From assembly GCA_021815065.1 (NCBI GenBank), contig JAKAHI010000071.1:1-6695 (forward strand): 6,695 nucleotides of DNA, in the 5' to 3' direction. Under the pieces are notes generated by a model. It saw only the letters and a program-made list of their open reading frames with translations. It was not told where the DNA came from and did not search any database. The stretch comes from a bacterium. Its GTDB lineage: Bacteria; JAMCPX01. The translations under genes and the position numbers were made by a program. The first letter of the stretch is position 1. The number at the start of each line of letters is the position of its first letter. Below are positions 6,020 to 6,695 of this stretch, in pieces.

Positions 6020-6695
6020 ATGGCAACCGGTGTTCTTCTGCCAGAGTGGAAAAGGTTCCATCCACAGTTTGTACAACCCGGAATGCTTCACCTGCTCAAT
6101 GATGGAAACAAAGAACGGTATGAGAAATACATTCAATCTTTTGGAGATGTTTTAAAAGGTAGACAGAGTATAGGAAATATTGACGGATATCTTTCCGGGC
6201 AAAACGATCCCCGCAAGCCGGGACTTTCGCTTACGGCGATCGATCTTGCAAAGGATACCGGCGCCTTATCTCTGCTGTCCGGCCTTATGAAACTGGATAC
6301 GGGAGGCAGGGGTAAGTTCCATGCAATGGATGAATCCTTCCTTCAGCTTGACCGTATGTATGCAAAGGGATTTTACCTGAATCTCAAAGATACCGTAAAA
6401 GAGCCGCTTATCGAATTGGTAAAGGCATCGCAGGACAGCGGCATGATCGTTCATCATGACCTCATTGTCCTTGAACCGGGGGCGCATATCACCATCCTGA
6501 GAATTGCGGAAGGCAGCAATGGCGGTATGATTTCCGACAACGTGGAAATATACGCAGGTGAAGGTTCACGTATCGATTATATAACCCTGAACCGATCGAA
6601 AAAGGGATCGTTTTATACGGCCGTCAAACGAGCACGGGTAGCGGAAGGAGCAACGGTAAACTGGTATCATGTGGATCTTTATGAATCGAACACAG
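6020..6695 (+). CDS. sufD: Fe-S cluster assembly protein SufD (SufBD family), partial: N-terminal 225 residues
   Basis: The third SufBCD subunit, which pairs with SufB through their beta-helix domains and is needed for iron acquisition in E. coli. The visible part begins MATGVLLPEWKRF. It has an N-terminal helical region of about 110 residues, then YAKGFYLNLKDTVKEP and the start of the beta-helix core (MIVHHDLIVLEPGAHITIL, SDNVEIYAGEGSRIDYITLN). The pattern of short strands and the LEPGA turn parallels the SufB core (IVEPGAEVHYIEG), but the Cys found there is absent, which supports SufD over a second SufB. The C-terminal region holding the E. coli His360 equivalent is beyond the edge. The ATG is one base after the sufB TAA, with AAGGAG 6 nt upstream. 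Truncation is by the window edge only. Confidence 0.93.
   Translation, partial: MATGVLLPEWKRFHPQFVQPGMLHLLNDGNKERYEKYIQSFGDVLKGRQSIGNIDGYLSGQNDPRKPGLSLTAIDLAKDTGALSLLSGLMKLDTGGRGKFHAMDESFLQLDRMYAKGFYLNLKDTVKEPLIELVKASQDSGMIVHHDLIVLEPGAHITILRIAEGSNGGMISDNVEIYAGEGSRIDYITLNRSKKGSFYTAVKRARVAEGATVNWYHVDLYESNT

Overview
The window looks like ordinary chromosomal DNA from an anaerobic bacterium of moderate GC content. The sufC-sufB-sufD order, the pyruvoyl-type arginine decarboxylase of the archaeal/anaerobe kind, and a short CCCCCT...AGGGGG palindromic repeat all fit a Desulfobacterota (former Deltaproteobacteria) or similar syntrophic/anaerobic lineage. This placement is inference and is not proven by any single marker. 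Coding density is very high. The only non-coding stretches of any size are a 71-nt gap (996-1066) and a 102-nt divergent gap (3781-3882).

Left two thirds, minus strand, in transcription order: folC (folylpolyglutamate/dihydrofolate synthase), tldD (HExxxH metallopeptidase subunit, start overlapping the folC stop as ATGA), a 71-nt gap with a good sigma70-like promoter, pdaD (pyruvoyl-dependent arginine decarboxylase), and speB (agmatinase, cut by the left edge). PdaD and SpeB together make a two-step route from arginine through agmatine to putrescine.

Right third, plus strand: sufC (ATPase), sufB (scaffold) and sufD (cut by the right edge) form a compact operon for iron-sulfur cluster assembly. 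A strong promoter candidate lies just upstream of sufC and overlaps a sequence resembling IscR/Rrf2-type operators. The gene order predicts sufS and sufU or similar genes beyond the right edge.

I found no sign of a novel multi-gene system. The most unusual local feature is a 33-bp-period repeat inserted in frame in folC. It adds two HPSYQG units to the C-terminal domain and looks like a dispersed palindromic repeat tolerated inside a housekeeping gene.
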